64,000 bases of DNA from Cyanoderma ruficeps (lineage: Eukaryota > Chordata > Aves > Passeriformes > Timaliidae). The stretch is taken from contig VZDJ01007755.1 of assembly GCA_008694505.1 (NCBI GenBank), positions 2,657,278 to 2,721,277 of the forward strand, written 5' to 3'. A program made the translations under genes and the position numbers. Under the pieces are notes generated by a model that saw nothing but the letters and a program-made list of their open reading frames with translations, searched no databases and was not told where the DNA came from. Shown one piece after another: positions 13,741 through 25,680 of the stretch (position 1 is the stretch's first letter; each line of letters begins with the position of its first letter).

Positions 13741-15969
13741 GAGAAGTATGTATACTGTGTTGTTTTGGTCTCAAACTGAGCAGTGAGTGGCTACAATCTA
13801 TTTTAAGCGTGCTATCAGTTAAGATACTCTGTGTCCTCTTATAGTGAGTAGATTAGCACCTTATAAATCAGTACAGGAACCAGAGCTGGCTGAAAGGTAT
13901 TGGGAAAACACAATGCTTGAGTGTCCTCAGTCCCAGAGACCTTTCAATGCAAATGGCTGAGATAAGTGCACGGGGAGAAAAAGGAAGTCATGAGACAGAA
14001 CAGTTAGCTGGGGGATGACAGCAAACATTGTTAGTACAGTGACTTGGGGGGAGCAAAGCAGAGGGAAAGAAAATGAGGGAGTGAAAGAAAGAGGATTAGA
14101 ACAAAGAGCCAATGAGCTCAATGAGGTAAAAATACACACAGAGTTGAAAATATGTACATCCATATGTCTCTGGATGCTTAGTGACCCATGTTTTGGCTGC
14201 TTTTGTGATTCCTTGTACTGCCTGAATCATGCAATATGAGTAAGATGCATCTTATTTTCTACTGCTTGCAAAATGGGTGTAGGAGTCCATGAATGCTCTT
14301 TTTTACCCTCCTTCTCTCATTAGTCCTTCCTTTGACTTTTTATGTTCCCCCCAGGAAGTATCTATTCGTTAGTATTAGGCCCCAGCCCTTGTTCACAAAG
14401 TTGTGCCTGCCCACATGGCAGCACTTTGTGTAGTCTGTGTGATACCTTTGTTACTGTTGCTTCTTCTTCTATTAAGATATATTATACATGAAGTATTTTG
14501 CTAAAAACATTAAAAATGCATTATTTGATGGCTTTACAAAGCTAAGACATATTCAGTCTTTCAGTTCTTTCAATGATTACATTGCTGTAATCCTATTTCT
14601 AGATGGACTAGCACAGACACTAATTTATTTTGTGTCAGATGCCAAGTTCCTTTATTGCCTGGGCATTAAATCCTACATGAAATCAGATGTCATTCATTCA
14701 TGTGGAATCAGAAACATTCATTCCTAAAGAATCTGCCCCATGTCATGCTCAGGCAATTGTTGGCTACAAGAACCCAAATTCGTCCTTCTGTAACTTCTTA
14801 GTTCTTGTCTTTTATGATTGGAGGTGATATTGACACCCACTTTGGTAGGTTCATTGTTTGACAATGGACTGCACAGCTTCCAACTTGAGCATGCAGTCAG
14901 ATCACTACTATTGAAAAAATATGAGTCTTTCCTGGCCCTTGGGAGGCAAGTAATATTTTCAGAGTAAAAGGTACTACACAAGGCCTAATTCACACGAGCC
15001 TTCTGGGTATTACTACTACCTTAAGGATTTCTGACATGCAAGGCAAATGCTTCTTTGTGGTTCTCCTTTTGTGGTGGTGGTTACAAAAGAGATGGGCAGG
15101 AGACACCCTTTTAAAAACTATTTCAAGGCCTACAGTAATTTGGAGATTTGAGATGACTTAAAAAGCTGATTAATTCTTCTGAGTGCCCTCATTCTCTCTA
15201 CAAGATCATAAGTGTACAGAATTTTCTTTTGGCACCCCAGACACCTCATGGCACAACTTCATGATCTATTGTTCTCATTTCACGGAGAATCTCAGCCCTA
15301 TGTTAGCACCTGCAGTCATGAAAGCGAAAACAACATTATGTGTTATGATGCTTCTTCCCTGTTCTGCCCTGTTGTTACTTTGTGATATGGCAGGAACTGA
15401 AACAGAAGTTGCAAGCTCTGAGGGATCTGCTCAATAAATGTTAAGTGTGAATTCATAAGTAGTCCCTGAAGCAAAGGTACCATAAGGAGGAGTAAGAGGT
15501 GAGTACACAGTTATGATCTCTTCCACCTCAATTGCAACAATAGGGACTAATTCTAGAAATGAAGCACAGTTACTTGCTATTCACCAAGAGAGCTCAGTCT
15601 TTCAAAACACACCCTGAAATTATCATGACTTAAAATCATATAATGGACTATAATCTGCCATGTTCTTAGGTTGTAGTTGTTGAATGTGGCCACTAAAGAT
15701 TCAAAGTAACTGTTAACTCTTAGTTATAGGTATTTATATTCATATATAAATGAACATATATGAATGACCAGCTGTCTTTCTCCCTCCCCTGTTCAACCTC
15801 ATGAAAAAAATATCCTCCACAAAAGTAGCCACTAAATAATTCAAAATTAAAGACCCACCACAAATTATGACAACTCTGGTGCAAGGACTGTCCACAAAAG
15901 CAGTACTATGCAACTATTAATTTTTCTCATTTAATTTAGAAAGGATAATTATTTAAGCAACCTTATCTA

Positions 15970-16060
15970 GTAGAAGGTGTCCCTGCCCATGGTGGAGGAT
16001 TGGAACTAGATGATCTTTAAGGTCCCTTCCAAACCAAACCCTTCTTTGATTCTGTGATTA
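15970..16060 (+). mobile_element. CR1 LINE, 3' end fragment
   Basis: The block GGTGTCCCTGCCCATGG, then GGAACTAGATGATCTTTAAG, GTCCCTTCCAA and a terminal GATTCTGTGATT is the diagnostic CR1 3' UTR order. It is about 90 bases, 5'-truncated and only mildly diverged. Confidence 0.95.
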
Positions 16061-19000
16061 ACCAAAGCTATGATGATAGACTTGCAGACCTTTTTGAACC
16101 ACTAAGACTAGTTTTCCTTTTATTTTTCCAAAAGCCGAGAAGTCTTGCAGACTCCAAACATAAAAGATTCAACTAGTTGATCAGCGGGATTTTATCTTTC
16201 TGTCCATGTCTGCCTGGAAAAGGTATGTGTAGCTTAACATGTTTCCAAGACCTTACAGGAGTGTGTCCCTCTTGGCAGTGGCAGAGGAACACCAAGGAGG
16301 ATGCACACTCCCCTTTCCTTGGTATGTAGTACAACACAATGGCTCAGTAGCCTCAACATAGCCTGGGCTGACTGTTTTGGATACTACCCAATGTTCAGAA
16401 TAATGTCAGTAACTGTAAGAAGTTTGACTTATCTGTTTGACTTTCTATGACTGTGCCATAGGGCAGTAGGGCTTCTCATGCCACCAGGCCACTACTGGCA
16501 GCACTTTGAATGGGATGATTAACAAAGGTCTTCAGCAGAGATTAAACTGGCTAACAAAACAGACTTGGAGTTGACATGTGTAGTATAACTAGATTTTTCT
16601 TTCTAACACCTGTTTTACTACCTAACATAATAATGTTTTCTCTGAATTCTATGAGAACTAATGGCTAGACCTTTGTGGGATTTCATCCTATCTTGTAAAA
16701 AGCAGTAGTTAATGTCTCCCTTGCCTTTTCAGAATTTTCAGTGTTGGCATTAGATGACATGCCATTTCAACCAAAATCCTATTTCTTCTGCTTAAATTTC
16801 AGCACAGATTTACATGTACCAAGAACAGTGGATATCAAAGGCTGGCTCACTTGTTGGTGTTGAAACTGTAAAAAAAAAATCATCCCTGGCTGAAAATATA
16901 CTGTATCATGCTGAAAATGCTAAATGACCCTTCAGACTTTGCTGAGAAACATTATCTATTCAATTAATGGGCCATAAAATGATTTAGATAAACGACAAGC
17001 CTGAAATGTCTTTGGAAATCTAAGAGAGGAAAGCTAATGCTATCTAATTTCTTAAACTTCAAGGATATAAAAGGTTTAGGAAATGGAAAACATCACTTGA
17101 ACAGGATTCTGCATAACACTTTAGGAAACCAGAAACTACAAGCTGAAGGAGAAGGAGAAGTGCAACATCCTATATGCAGTAAAACACACATTAATGCATG
17201 AATGCACACTGTCACTTTCCAGGGGCAATGCATTTAACACACTTTCCAGCTGGGATGACTGAGGGAAGAGAAGGTCAAGTTATCTGACCGCAGACTTTGG
17301 TCAATGGCTCTGTGTGATCAGAATTAGCACTTTCCTGGCTCCCACAAACCACTACACCACTACCTCTCATAAATATACATTTTTCAATCTGTTAAGTAAT
17401 TTATTAGCTGACATGGTTATTATGGCATGATAAACTAGCAACTGTACACCTGTATCGATACATATGCAAAAAAATGTAAAAAAGAAAAAAAGGAAACCCA
17501 AGGATTCAACTTCCATTGATTTTATCCATTTGGATTCAAAGATTTCACTCTATAGTTGCTCAAGTCAACTACATTCCATATGGACATGCCAACAATATTT
17601 TCCCTCTGTCAGGTGTAAAGAAATTATCATTTGATCTTCAGCAGATCCCTCAAGTTTTCACTGCACAGTCTTAAGGAGCAATCATAATGTGCACAAGAGG
17701 GAGTCACATGAGCTCCCTGTTGCCACACATTTCATGGCAATAACTGCAGACAAGGCCCTATGCACTCCAGTGAGCCGTGGTCAGGATATGGTTTTTTGTG
17801 TTGTTCAGTTTGGGTGACTCAAAATCATTGAACTATTTGAGGAAAACTAATGATTTTCTGCTTCTAAATTTATAGATAGGAAAATGCAGGCATCTCCAAC
17901 CAGAAGAAGAGCAATCAGCAGTGGTAAGGAGTCATTGGCACTGTATACAAAACATTAGCTTTGTCTTCCAGAGCCCTGAAAATACACACTCAATCACACA
18001 AGGCCAAGTTAATATAGGTGGCTACCTCATTATACATATAAAGGCACAAACCAACCTCAAAATAGTAAAAAAATGGAGTTGAAATATTTTGGGCAAGCTT
18101 AACTTTCATGATTTCAGTAAACTTAATAGAGGTTTATTGCACTAGGAGATAAAACACAGATAAGTAGATTTCAGGTGTTGGATGTCAAGATAAGGAAAGC
18201 AAAATGCAAGAAACTAATAAAAATGTGTAAATTGTATCAGTCCAAGGCAAAAAGGACAGTGTATCTAAGGATAGTGAATTTTATAAATAACTCTTAGTGG
18301 CTTTCCAGTCAGTGGAGGAATGATGTGAATCTTCCAATCTTCCATATCCATTCCACACTGTTGCTGCACCGAGTCCTCGATTGCTGAATGAGAGCAGAGC
18401 CTTTGCCTGGGCAGGAGCTGCTGTGTGCTGCCTTTCCTTGGTGGGAGGATGATTTGGGCTCTTTTCTCTCCAGCCACACTGCAGTTATTGTGCAAACTGC
18501 AGCAACACAAGATTTTTGAGGCCTTTAGATCCTTGAGCCTCACTCAGCTTTTGAGGACAATTGATCAAGGGGTTCAGACATCAGTAAAAGTGAGAGGACT
18601 GGCAGAAGCAAAGACCCTGCAATTGTATTACGCCTCCTGCTCTTAACAAAAATGCAAGTATAAATCAAATAAGAGGACAGCTTACTAGCTGTGCCTAGGG
18701 ATCATATTTTTCTTCTCACCAACAGACTGAACCTTTTTATATGTCTTTTTATATGTCTGTGTAACAACAGCACCAATTCAGGAAACTGCAGCTCTTGGTA
18801 CATGGAAAATGATGAAACATGTATAAAATGTGTGGGCTGGTCTGCCAGAATGACCAGCAGATTCTTCAAACTTCCACAGCTATCTCCAGCCCAGGACACA
18901 GCACTGGTGCTGCTGACACCACCATTTCCAGGAGCTCTCTCCTTCTAGAACTGTTTGCTCCAGATGTGCTGTCATAAGAATGGTGTCAAGTTCCTATGGA

Positions 19001-21116
19001 GAGATGTCATGCCCTCCTTACATGTAGGTGGTAAGATTAGCCTTTGTTGAGATGACTTTGAGTTTTCTGGTAGTGCAGGCCTTGCCAAGGATGTGCCATG
19101 GGTTCTGTTAGTGTGGTCCATCACTAGCTCACACTGGCTGAGTCCTTCTTTACACAGGTGCAAAGGCACAAATGCACCAATGCCTACCTATGAAGGCATT
19201 TCCATGAGTATTGGAGGGACAGTGGGGCTACTGGTCACAGTGTGACCTGACTTCGCTCACAGTTTAAACTCTGTAGCTTTGTTCCCTGGTAAGTACCATG
19301 GTCAAGGAACTGTTTGCTGGCATCAACACTCTCCCAGGTTCTGGACAGTAGCCTCATTGCCTGTGCTGTGACTTCGTGAGAGCACTTGGATTAGCCAAGC
19401 TGATCCTAGTTAGACTCCGTGGGTTTGCTGAGATGCTGGGGCAGCTAGTGACACAATGAGCAGCTCTCCTCTGTGTAAGCTACTACCCCACAATGTCTTC
19501 TTTGATCAGACTGATGGGATGAAAGTGAATAGGTTTTTGGTTTTACAGTAGTTGAAAAACCAAGGAGCTATTCACAGAAGCATCTAGGTCAAGCTACATG
19601 TGTTTGGACTAAGTAAAATCCCTTTTAATTTTTAAGGGGGAGCTGGATTTCTGTGGCATGTCAGCTGAGCCTTCTTTTGCCTTGGTTATATTAACAAATA
19701 GAGCTGATAAACTTAATTTCTTAGTGTTCATAAAACTCTTGTCAGCTCTTTGAAGCACACAAGGTGTAAATCGCTCAAGCAACAGCTGTTAATGGTGTAC
19801 AGTGTTTCTGCAGGAGTAGGTAATTTGGTTTCTTGTTATTCAGAATAACTAAAGGTCACATGAAAATATTTAGAAGAATCTAGGCATGCTGTTGCTGTTT
19901 TGCTTATAGTTAGTCAGCAAGCAACATTTCTGTAGGAAATTGTGTGAGATGTGACTTTTTGATATGAAAAATTATTAGACAGATGGAAACCAGTAAATTG
20001 TTCAGAGGATGCTGTCTGTCTGCTCTGCCCTGCGGTAATCTTGATAAAAATCATCTGCGGTGAGTGAGTGCTAGATTGAAACCCTGGCACAGTCTGCCAG
20101 GAAACTTCCCCACATTTGGTAAAAATTGTTTGATTATGAGGTGCTTCCAAAGAAACCTTTGCGTGTGAGGTGTGTGCTCATCTGTGCCATTTGTCTGCTT
20201 TCCCGACCACTGGCTCCACAAAGCAAACCTCCCCTTGGTCCTCATTGTTGTGGGGAAACACTGAGAACATGTATAGAAATTACTTTACTCACTTCTCTAA
20301 TTCAGTGAATGAAGATTTTTCTGAGGTGCAAAAGTTCTCACAAAATGGTGCATTAATAACACCCAAAGGGTTTGAGAAAAATCTTTGAGGATCTCCCCCC
20401 ACAGTGGTTTTATGGCTGAGAGCCTGTTCCTCAGGGTCAGTAAGAGAGATTTTTGCCCTAAAATTTTGGAGCAGGGAAGCAGAAGATGGATCAGGAAGAA
20501 ACACACAGCAATACACTCCCTCCTTGTCCACAGGTTAAAGTTCACAGGGAAAGTGCTGAAGCATGAAGTAACACTGCTGAAAGTGCTTAAACTGGATGCA
20601 GAGGGGAACACAGAGGAACCCAAAGTTTCCACAAACCTGTGACAAGAAGACCAGCAGGACAGATATGCTGGAAATGGAGGCAGAAAGCCGAAGATGCAGA
20701 AAAGAAAGGTGGAGGATGAAAGGATTGATGAGCTGGCTGTGTTCACACGGTCACTGCCTCTCACACATATGTAGGTCTGCACTGCCAGTACAGCAGTGTG
20801 GGAGCTCAACTCCTCTACAGAGACCACTGCTCTCCCTTTCCTGAACTTTCAAAATAAAGTTTTTTGCTTGTTTCTGCCTTTCTTTAAGTGTATTTGCACA
20901 TATGCTTTACAATATCCTCTGCTCTCTGAAGATAAATCACTGAGCTTCACACCCTCAGGTGGCAGCTTCATCAGGCTTGGGGTTGGGAGGCTGGGGGAGA
21001 TCTTATGAGACCTAATGTAGGGGTCTAATGGGACCTGCTCCTGAACCATGTAAAGCACTGTGATACAATAGAGGTACAAAAAAGGAGTATAAAAGCTGTA
21101 TTATATTGGTATAGAA
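16061..21116. other. Intergenic, no protein gene recognised
   Basis: Unique AT-rich sequence with no clear interspersed repeats. Stretches around 17380-17640 and 19560-19830 look like ordinary or possibly conserved non-coding DNA. Near the right end there is an exon-like segment with a splice acceptor and AATAAA (20534-20880), annotated separately. Confidence 0.6.
20534..20880 (+). ncRNA. Possible terminal exon of a non-coding transcript
   Basis: A pyrimidine-rich stretch ending CCTCCTTGTCCACAG forms a good splice acceptor (AG at 20532-20533). About 320 bases later, AATAAA at 20853-20858 is followed by a T/G-rich stretch of the kind found at cleavage sites. Short frames on both strands do not resemble known proteins, so if transcribed it would probably be a lncRNA 3' exon. 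No upstream partner exon was identified. The call rests on signal spacing alone. Confidence 0.2.
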
Positions 21117-21543
21117 GCTTATGGAGCACCTGCCCTACGAAGACAGGCTGAGACAGTTGGCATTGCTCAGCCTGGAGGAGACTCCAGGGAGCCCTCATTG
21201 CAACTCTCCCATATCTAAAGGGACTTACGAGAAAGATGGGGACAGACATTTTAGCAGAGCTTCTTGGAATAGGACAAAGGGTAAACACTTTAAACTGAAA
21301 GGGGGTAGATTTTTACTAGATAGAAGGGAGCAATTCTTTACAATGAGGGTAGTGAAACACTGGCGCAGGTTGCCCTGGAGATGCTATATGTGCTGCATCT
21401 CTGGAAACGTTCGAGGTCAGCTTGGATAGGGCTCTCAGCCATCTGACTGAGTTGAGAACGTCCCTGCTCATTGCTGGGGGCTTGGATCAGTTGGTCTTTA
21501 GAGGTGCCTTCCAACCACAACCACTGTGGGATTCTGTACTCCA
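21117..21543 (+). mobile_element. CR1 LINE, 3' fragment
   Basis: About 430 bases of CR1. The C-terminal ORF2 region opens with the frame that normally encodes 'YEERLR..', here ACGAAGACAGGCTGAGACAG. Then come the block around AGGGAGCAATTCTTTACAATGAGGGTAG, the GGTTGCCCTGGAGA region, and a 3' end with GATCAGTTGGTCTTTAGAGG and GGGATTCTGT. Frameshifts and stops make it non-functional. It is 5'-truncated and in the same orientation as SLCO5A1. Confidence 0.95.
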
Positions 21544-21544
21544 T

Positions 21545-21850
21545 GGCTCTGCGGCTCCGTCCCCCCCGGGATCGCAGGGGTTCCCGGTCTGCGGAGGCAG
21601 CGCGGCCTCCGGGTGTTTTAGATGATGTAATACTTCCCTCTCCTGGCCAAAGGTGGAAATGGCTTTTTTTGGTTGAGCTTCAGGTGCGCGGCCGAGCCTT
21701 GCCCGGGCGAGCAAGCCCAGGGATGGCTCTGCTGGAGCAGCCCAGGCAGGGTCTCTCCGGCTGGGAAGAGCTCTGGCATAGCAGCAGAGTGCCGAGAGCA
21801 GCAGCCGCAGCTCCGTGTCCCCCGTGCCGCAGCGCTGCGTGCGATGCCTT
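21545..21850. promoter_or_regulatory. Short CpG-rich patch (orphan CpG island candidate)
   Basis: By eye I count about 23 CpG dinucleotides in roughly 305 bases, against about one per 100 bases in flanking DNA, and GC content is clearly raised. It begins right where the CR1 copy ends and stops about 50 bases before the LTR. It could be an unmethylated promoter of an unannotated transcript, part of an unrecognised GC-rich repeat, or a remnant of a larger element. No known coding sequence is visible. Confidence 0.4.
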
Positions 21851-21902
21851 CAGTTTTAGCTTTCATGTTTTTCAGATTCCGTGCTGCCTAGGGGTATAGT
21901 TC

Positions 21903-22301
21903 TGAGCCTCATATTAAGTGCTAGTAAGCTCTCTTCACAGACTAGGCAGAAAAAAAAAAATCCTTTTCCTGCTAGAGACCAAGGACAATGCGTACAACTT
22001 TCAGGCCCAAAAGCATAAACAATGGTGGACTGAAGAGAGAAACAAGAGGGATGGGACTTCCTAACCTGAAGCTGTAATTGTACAATTAAACCCCAATAGG
22101 CAAATAGACCAAAACTTATAAAAGTGTGAAACCTTGTGACGGGTCGTCCATTTTGTGGCCGTTTGGGGTCCATCTTGGGTGTAGCTTTGGTCAGGCTCTT
22201 GTCCTGCCCAAGGTATATCCTTAAAGGCCGTTCAGTAAATATCTCCTTCATTCTCCAGCTCTGTCCAGTCTCTGCTCCAGGTCATCCTTCCTCAGGCATC
22301 A
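21903..22301 (+). mobile_element. Solo LTR of an endogenous retrovirus-type element
   Basis: About 400 bases with LTR architecture: TG start (TGAGCCTCAT), a long U3, a TATA box TATAAAAG at 22117-22124, and an R/U5-like segment with the variant poly(A) signal AGTAAA at 22234-22239. It ends in ...GGCATCA. The sequence matches my recollection of a common passerine LTR family. No internal retroviral genes flank it on either side, so it is a solo LTR left by recombination. I could not identify an unambiguous target-site duplication, so both ends are approximate. Confidence 0.75.
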
Positions 22302-23349
22302 TGTGGGTGCAACACAGCAGGTGCTTCCCCATGTCCCCGTGGCTGGAAGTACCAAGCACTGGTGCCTCTTCAACAGGGGCACTGATTTTCCTCAGCCTTG
22401 CCAGTTCAGGGTTCAAGTAACCAAGAATGGACTGCACGAGGATTTTCCTAGGCATGAATGCAAGCACTTGTTTCAAATAACCACAAATTAATGTTGCTGG
22501 ATAGAAGGCAACTGCTGGGAAGTCTAAGTTAAGAGCCAAAAGATCAACACAGTGACACAAACTGTGAAGGTTTCTTTCCTTCCCCTCTTCTGCTCTTTAA
22601 GTGAATTTTCAAAGGTGCTGTTCTATTAATAAAAAAAAGTCTTAAATTTTAAATGGAAAAGGTCTTATACTTTCATAAGAAGAAAACAGGTCAGAATGCT
22701 GCATATTTGCTTTTTCTCAAGACAAGGGTCTTTATGAATAAAATTAAATCTTGAGACTTGCATTAAACCTGGGAAAATAGAAGGTATCATCTACATTTTT
22801 AAAATTCCCAAGCTAGTAATTTACACTTGAGATCAGTTTGTCCCTGTCCATTGCCTTGCTTGTCTTCTATTCTGACTGCTGAATGCTGAGTGCACTCTCC
22901 TTTTTCAAGACTATGAATGCATTTAACATGCACAACCTACAGAGAGGCTATTCCTCAGATACAGTGGAGCCCATTATAGCTTATAACCAAATAACCAAAT
23001 TCCCTCTCTCTCTCTCTCTCTCTCTTTTTTTTTTTTTTTAATGGGGAAATATTCAATGGAAAGTATTTTCCATTGCATAGCGTAGACCATGCCAGTCTGG
23101 ATGAATAAAGATGATCCCTACAGCAGCAGAGGACAGCTTGGAAACAGAACTCAGGTGCAACGGACGTTTGCTTTGGACTGGAACCATTCTGCAATGAGCC
23201 AAAGAAGGAAGTCTTCTCCTAGTGAGGGACTAAATCTAGGATTTATTCCAGTACTGCAGTCAGACAGGCAGTGCCTGCAAGATGCTGAAGGAGGTGATGA
23301 GGTTCCAGCCTCTCAAGGAGCACTGTTGTCCTGCTGTTACCAAGGCCTT
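22302..23349. other. Intergenic between LTR and CR1
   Basis: About 1 kb with no recognised gene. It contains a (CT)n-T(n) tract at 23003-23039. Sequence just 3' of the LTR shows no tRNA primer-binding site or gag-like frame. Confidence 0.65.
23003..23039. repeat. (CT)n followed by poly(T)
   Basis: About eleven CT units (23003-23024) run straight into 15 T bases. Confidence 0.95.
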
Positions 23350-23835
23350 TCTCAGCACAACAGAGGCATGGACATACTGAAAAGAGTCCAGTAAAGGAAA
23401 GCTAAAGTGATTTAAGGACTGGAGCATCTCTCCTGAAAGAAAGACTGAGACAGCTGTGACTGTCTGGTCTGGAGAAGGGAAGACTCAGGGGATATCATCG
23501 ATGTATATAAATACCTGAAGGGAAGAAGAAACGAAGAGAGAGCCAGGCGGTTTTAATTGGTGCTCAGTGCTAAGGCCAGAGACAATGGACACACACTGAA
23601 ACATAAGAGGTTCCCTCTGAACATCAATGAAACACTTCTTCAGTGTGAGAAGGAGTAAGCACTGGCCCAGACTACCCAGAGAGGAGTAGTCTACTCATGG
23701 AGTCCCCATCCTTGGAGAAACTTGAAGGCCATCAGGAGATGATCCTGAGAAACTTGCTGTAGATTGTTCTGCTTGAGAGGTGGTTTGGACCAGATTGTCT
23801 CCAGAGATCCCTTCCCACCTCAGCTATTCTGTGAG
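23350..23835 (+). mobile_element. CR1 LINE, 3' fragment, diverged
   Basis: Recognisable CR1 order: AAAGAGTCCAGTAAAGG, the GGAGCATCTCTCCTGAAAGA block, GACTGAGACAGCTG, GAAGGGAAGACTCAGGGG, and ATGTATATAAATACCTGAAG. It then degrades through the ORF2 C-terminus and ends CCTCAGCTATTCTGTGAG. It is more diverged than the copies at 21117 and 61784 and carries several stops and indels. Confidence 0.9.
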
Positions 23836-24548
23836 CTTTCTCTCAGAATCAAAAGGCCTCTGTAAATGTAATACTTTTATTCTTCAGAAATTCCATTTTA
23901 TCCTGACACCATGGCACATTTGTTGTAACCGTATTGTTTTGGAGATGGCTGTGAGCCTGGCAGCTCTTTTTGAACTGGTTATGTGGCAATTTATTGTAAA
24001 GGGTCTACAGTCTCTATGTAAGGGACTTAACATACCACACTCTTGGAATGTTCATCTTCAAAAAATAATTCAGCCTTAGCTGGCCTGTTCAGTCTAATGT
24101 AAAATATTTTACTTGCAGTATCTGTTTCGATAGAGTCCTAAAATCTGAGAGTTTCCAAGTAACTCTTGCTGAATGTGGAATTCATTATTCACAGATGGTC
24201 TACTTTCTATGCAGGTGAAATAGGGTCACTGCATATCTTTATATATTCTTATTTTATTTTGGTGAACATTAGGAATCTAATCCTCTCTCTTCCCAGAACC
24301 AGTTGAAGATTTTTTCTCTCCAGCTGATCAACATGGTGTGACTCCAAGGATACCTTTGGTGCAAGACTTCAACAGAAACTTGGGTTGGCCCACTGGCATG
24401 GGTAACAAAGCTATATGGGACAGCAGATCTAGAGAAAAAATGTTCATATTCTTCTAACACCAGAGCAAATGTAGCTATTATGATTTTGAATTGTTACTCC
24501 AAAATCTCGCTTGATGAGATATTTCCAGCATCTCTCCTAAAGAAGACT

Positions 24549-24565
24549 TTTTTTTTTTTTTTTTT
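24549..24565. repeat. Poly(T) run
   Basis: Seventeen consecutive T bases with no associated element on either side. Confidence 0.95.
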
Positions 24566-25329
24566 GTAAGTCAGAGAAATTAACTTGGAAGCAATTTCTC
24601 AAGTACTTATTTCTATTTGCAGCTGTTTATGACATCTTCCCTGCAAATACCATGTTCTGAGGGCAATGCTTCCAGGTCAGTTGTGTACAACAAACATTCC
24701 AGCATTCCAGGTAACAGAGTGGAAACCTGCTGTCTAAATGGTTTGCTGAGAGCACTGTTACTGCTGCATGGAAGGCTGTGACGATAACACTTAGCAGCTC
24801 GCACCCCCACATTTCAGGCTTCTGCACCAGATGCCCAACACTCTAGATTTAATAAAGAGAAAAATATTATAATAGCTAGCATTGTGTCTGGTACATTCCT
24901 GAATTGTGTTAGTGAAAACACTGTGATTTACACGTCATTCAAGGAAGTCAGTAACTGCAAAGAAACAGTCCCAATTACAGCAGCTGCTGATTTTGTCAAC
25001 GTGTTTTTTCATGCCTTCGTTTCCTTAGTCAAAGCAGGACAAATTGTTCAAGTATTTAGCTGCAGCTACAACTGCAGCTGGGGTAGTTTCCTACCCCATA
25101 GTATATGTAATGCAATGCAAGCGACTTTCCAGTCTTTTTAAAGAGGGTCATCATTGTTTCTTATCAGTCAGCAGGAGGAGGGGATGAAAGGACACCAGGT
25201 CTTTCTAAAATAGAGCAGAAAATTGGTATTGTTCTCTTCCTCCTATTCTGCTCTGCTCAACAGTGCACATTCAAACGTGCAGAAGTGTTCGTGTTTCTGG
25301 AGCCTGGCAAAGTAAAGATTTAAAACAAA

Positions 25330-25680
25330 TAAAATAATGGCACAATAATATGTCGATAGAAAAGAGCTGTCAAGGTAATTAAGACTTGGTTATAGATCAG
25401 AATAATGAAAATCACCCAGCAATTACGTAAAGAGAGTAGAAAGTTTTATGGTGAATAAAACATTTTTCCAATTTAGCTGTAAACTTTATGTATCAACAAC
25501 AACTATACTGAATAATTTGACCAGTCATATGTAATAAATGCATAATGCAAACATAGAGGGGTTCTGGGCATATTTATGAGCAGGCAAAGAATGAGAATTG
25601 TGAGGCAGATCTATACATTCAGTTCTGAGATCAGATAGAGTATATAAGCAATCAATACACTGTCAAGAGACATGACTTCT
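25330..25680. promoter_or_regulatory. Candidate conserved non-coding element
   Basis: Repeat-free AT-rich block with a homeodomain-type TAATTAAG (25376-25383) and further AT-rich factor-like motifs (ATTACGTAA near 25420, ATGTAATAAATGCATAATGC near 25530). The texture resembles a developmental enhancer. No comparison could be run. Confidence 0.25.

Larger units (their letters stand above)
4781..15969. other. Intergenic, no gene recognised
   Basis: Mostly unique AT-rich sequence. It includes a TA-rich tract (7854-7908), a 23-base tandem duplication (8683-8728), a poly(A) tract with an N (13700-13740), and a repeat-free block that looks like conserved non-coding DNA (about 11480-12480). A smaller block of similar texture lies around 5150-5520. 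Open frames are up to about 125 codons, and none is recognisable. Confidence 0.65.

Noticed and set aside
22302..23000. Internal retroviral region next to the LTR
   Set aside because: There is no primer-binding site or gag/pol-like frame on either side of the LTR, so it is called solo.
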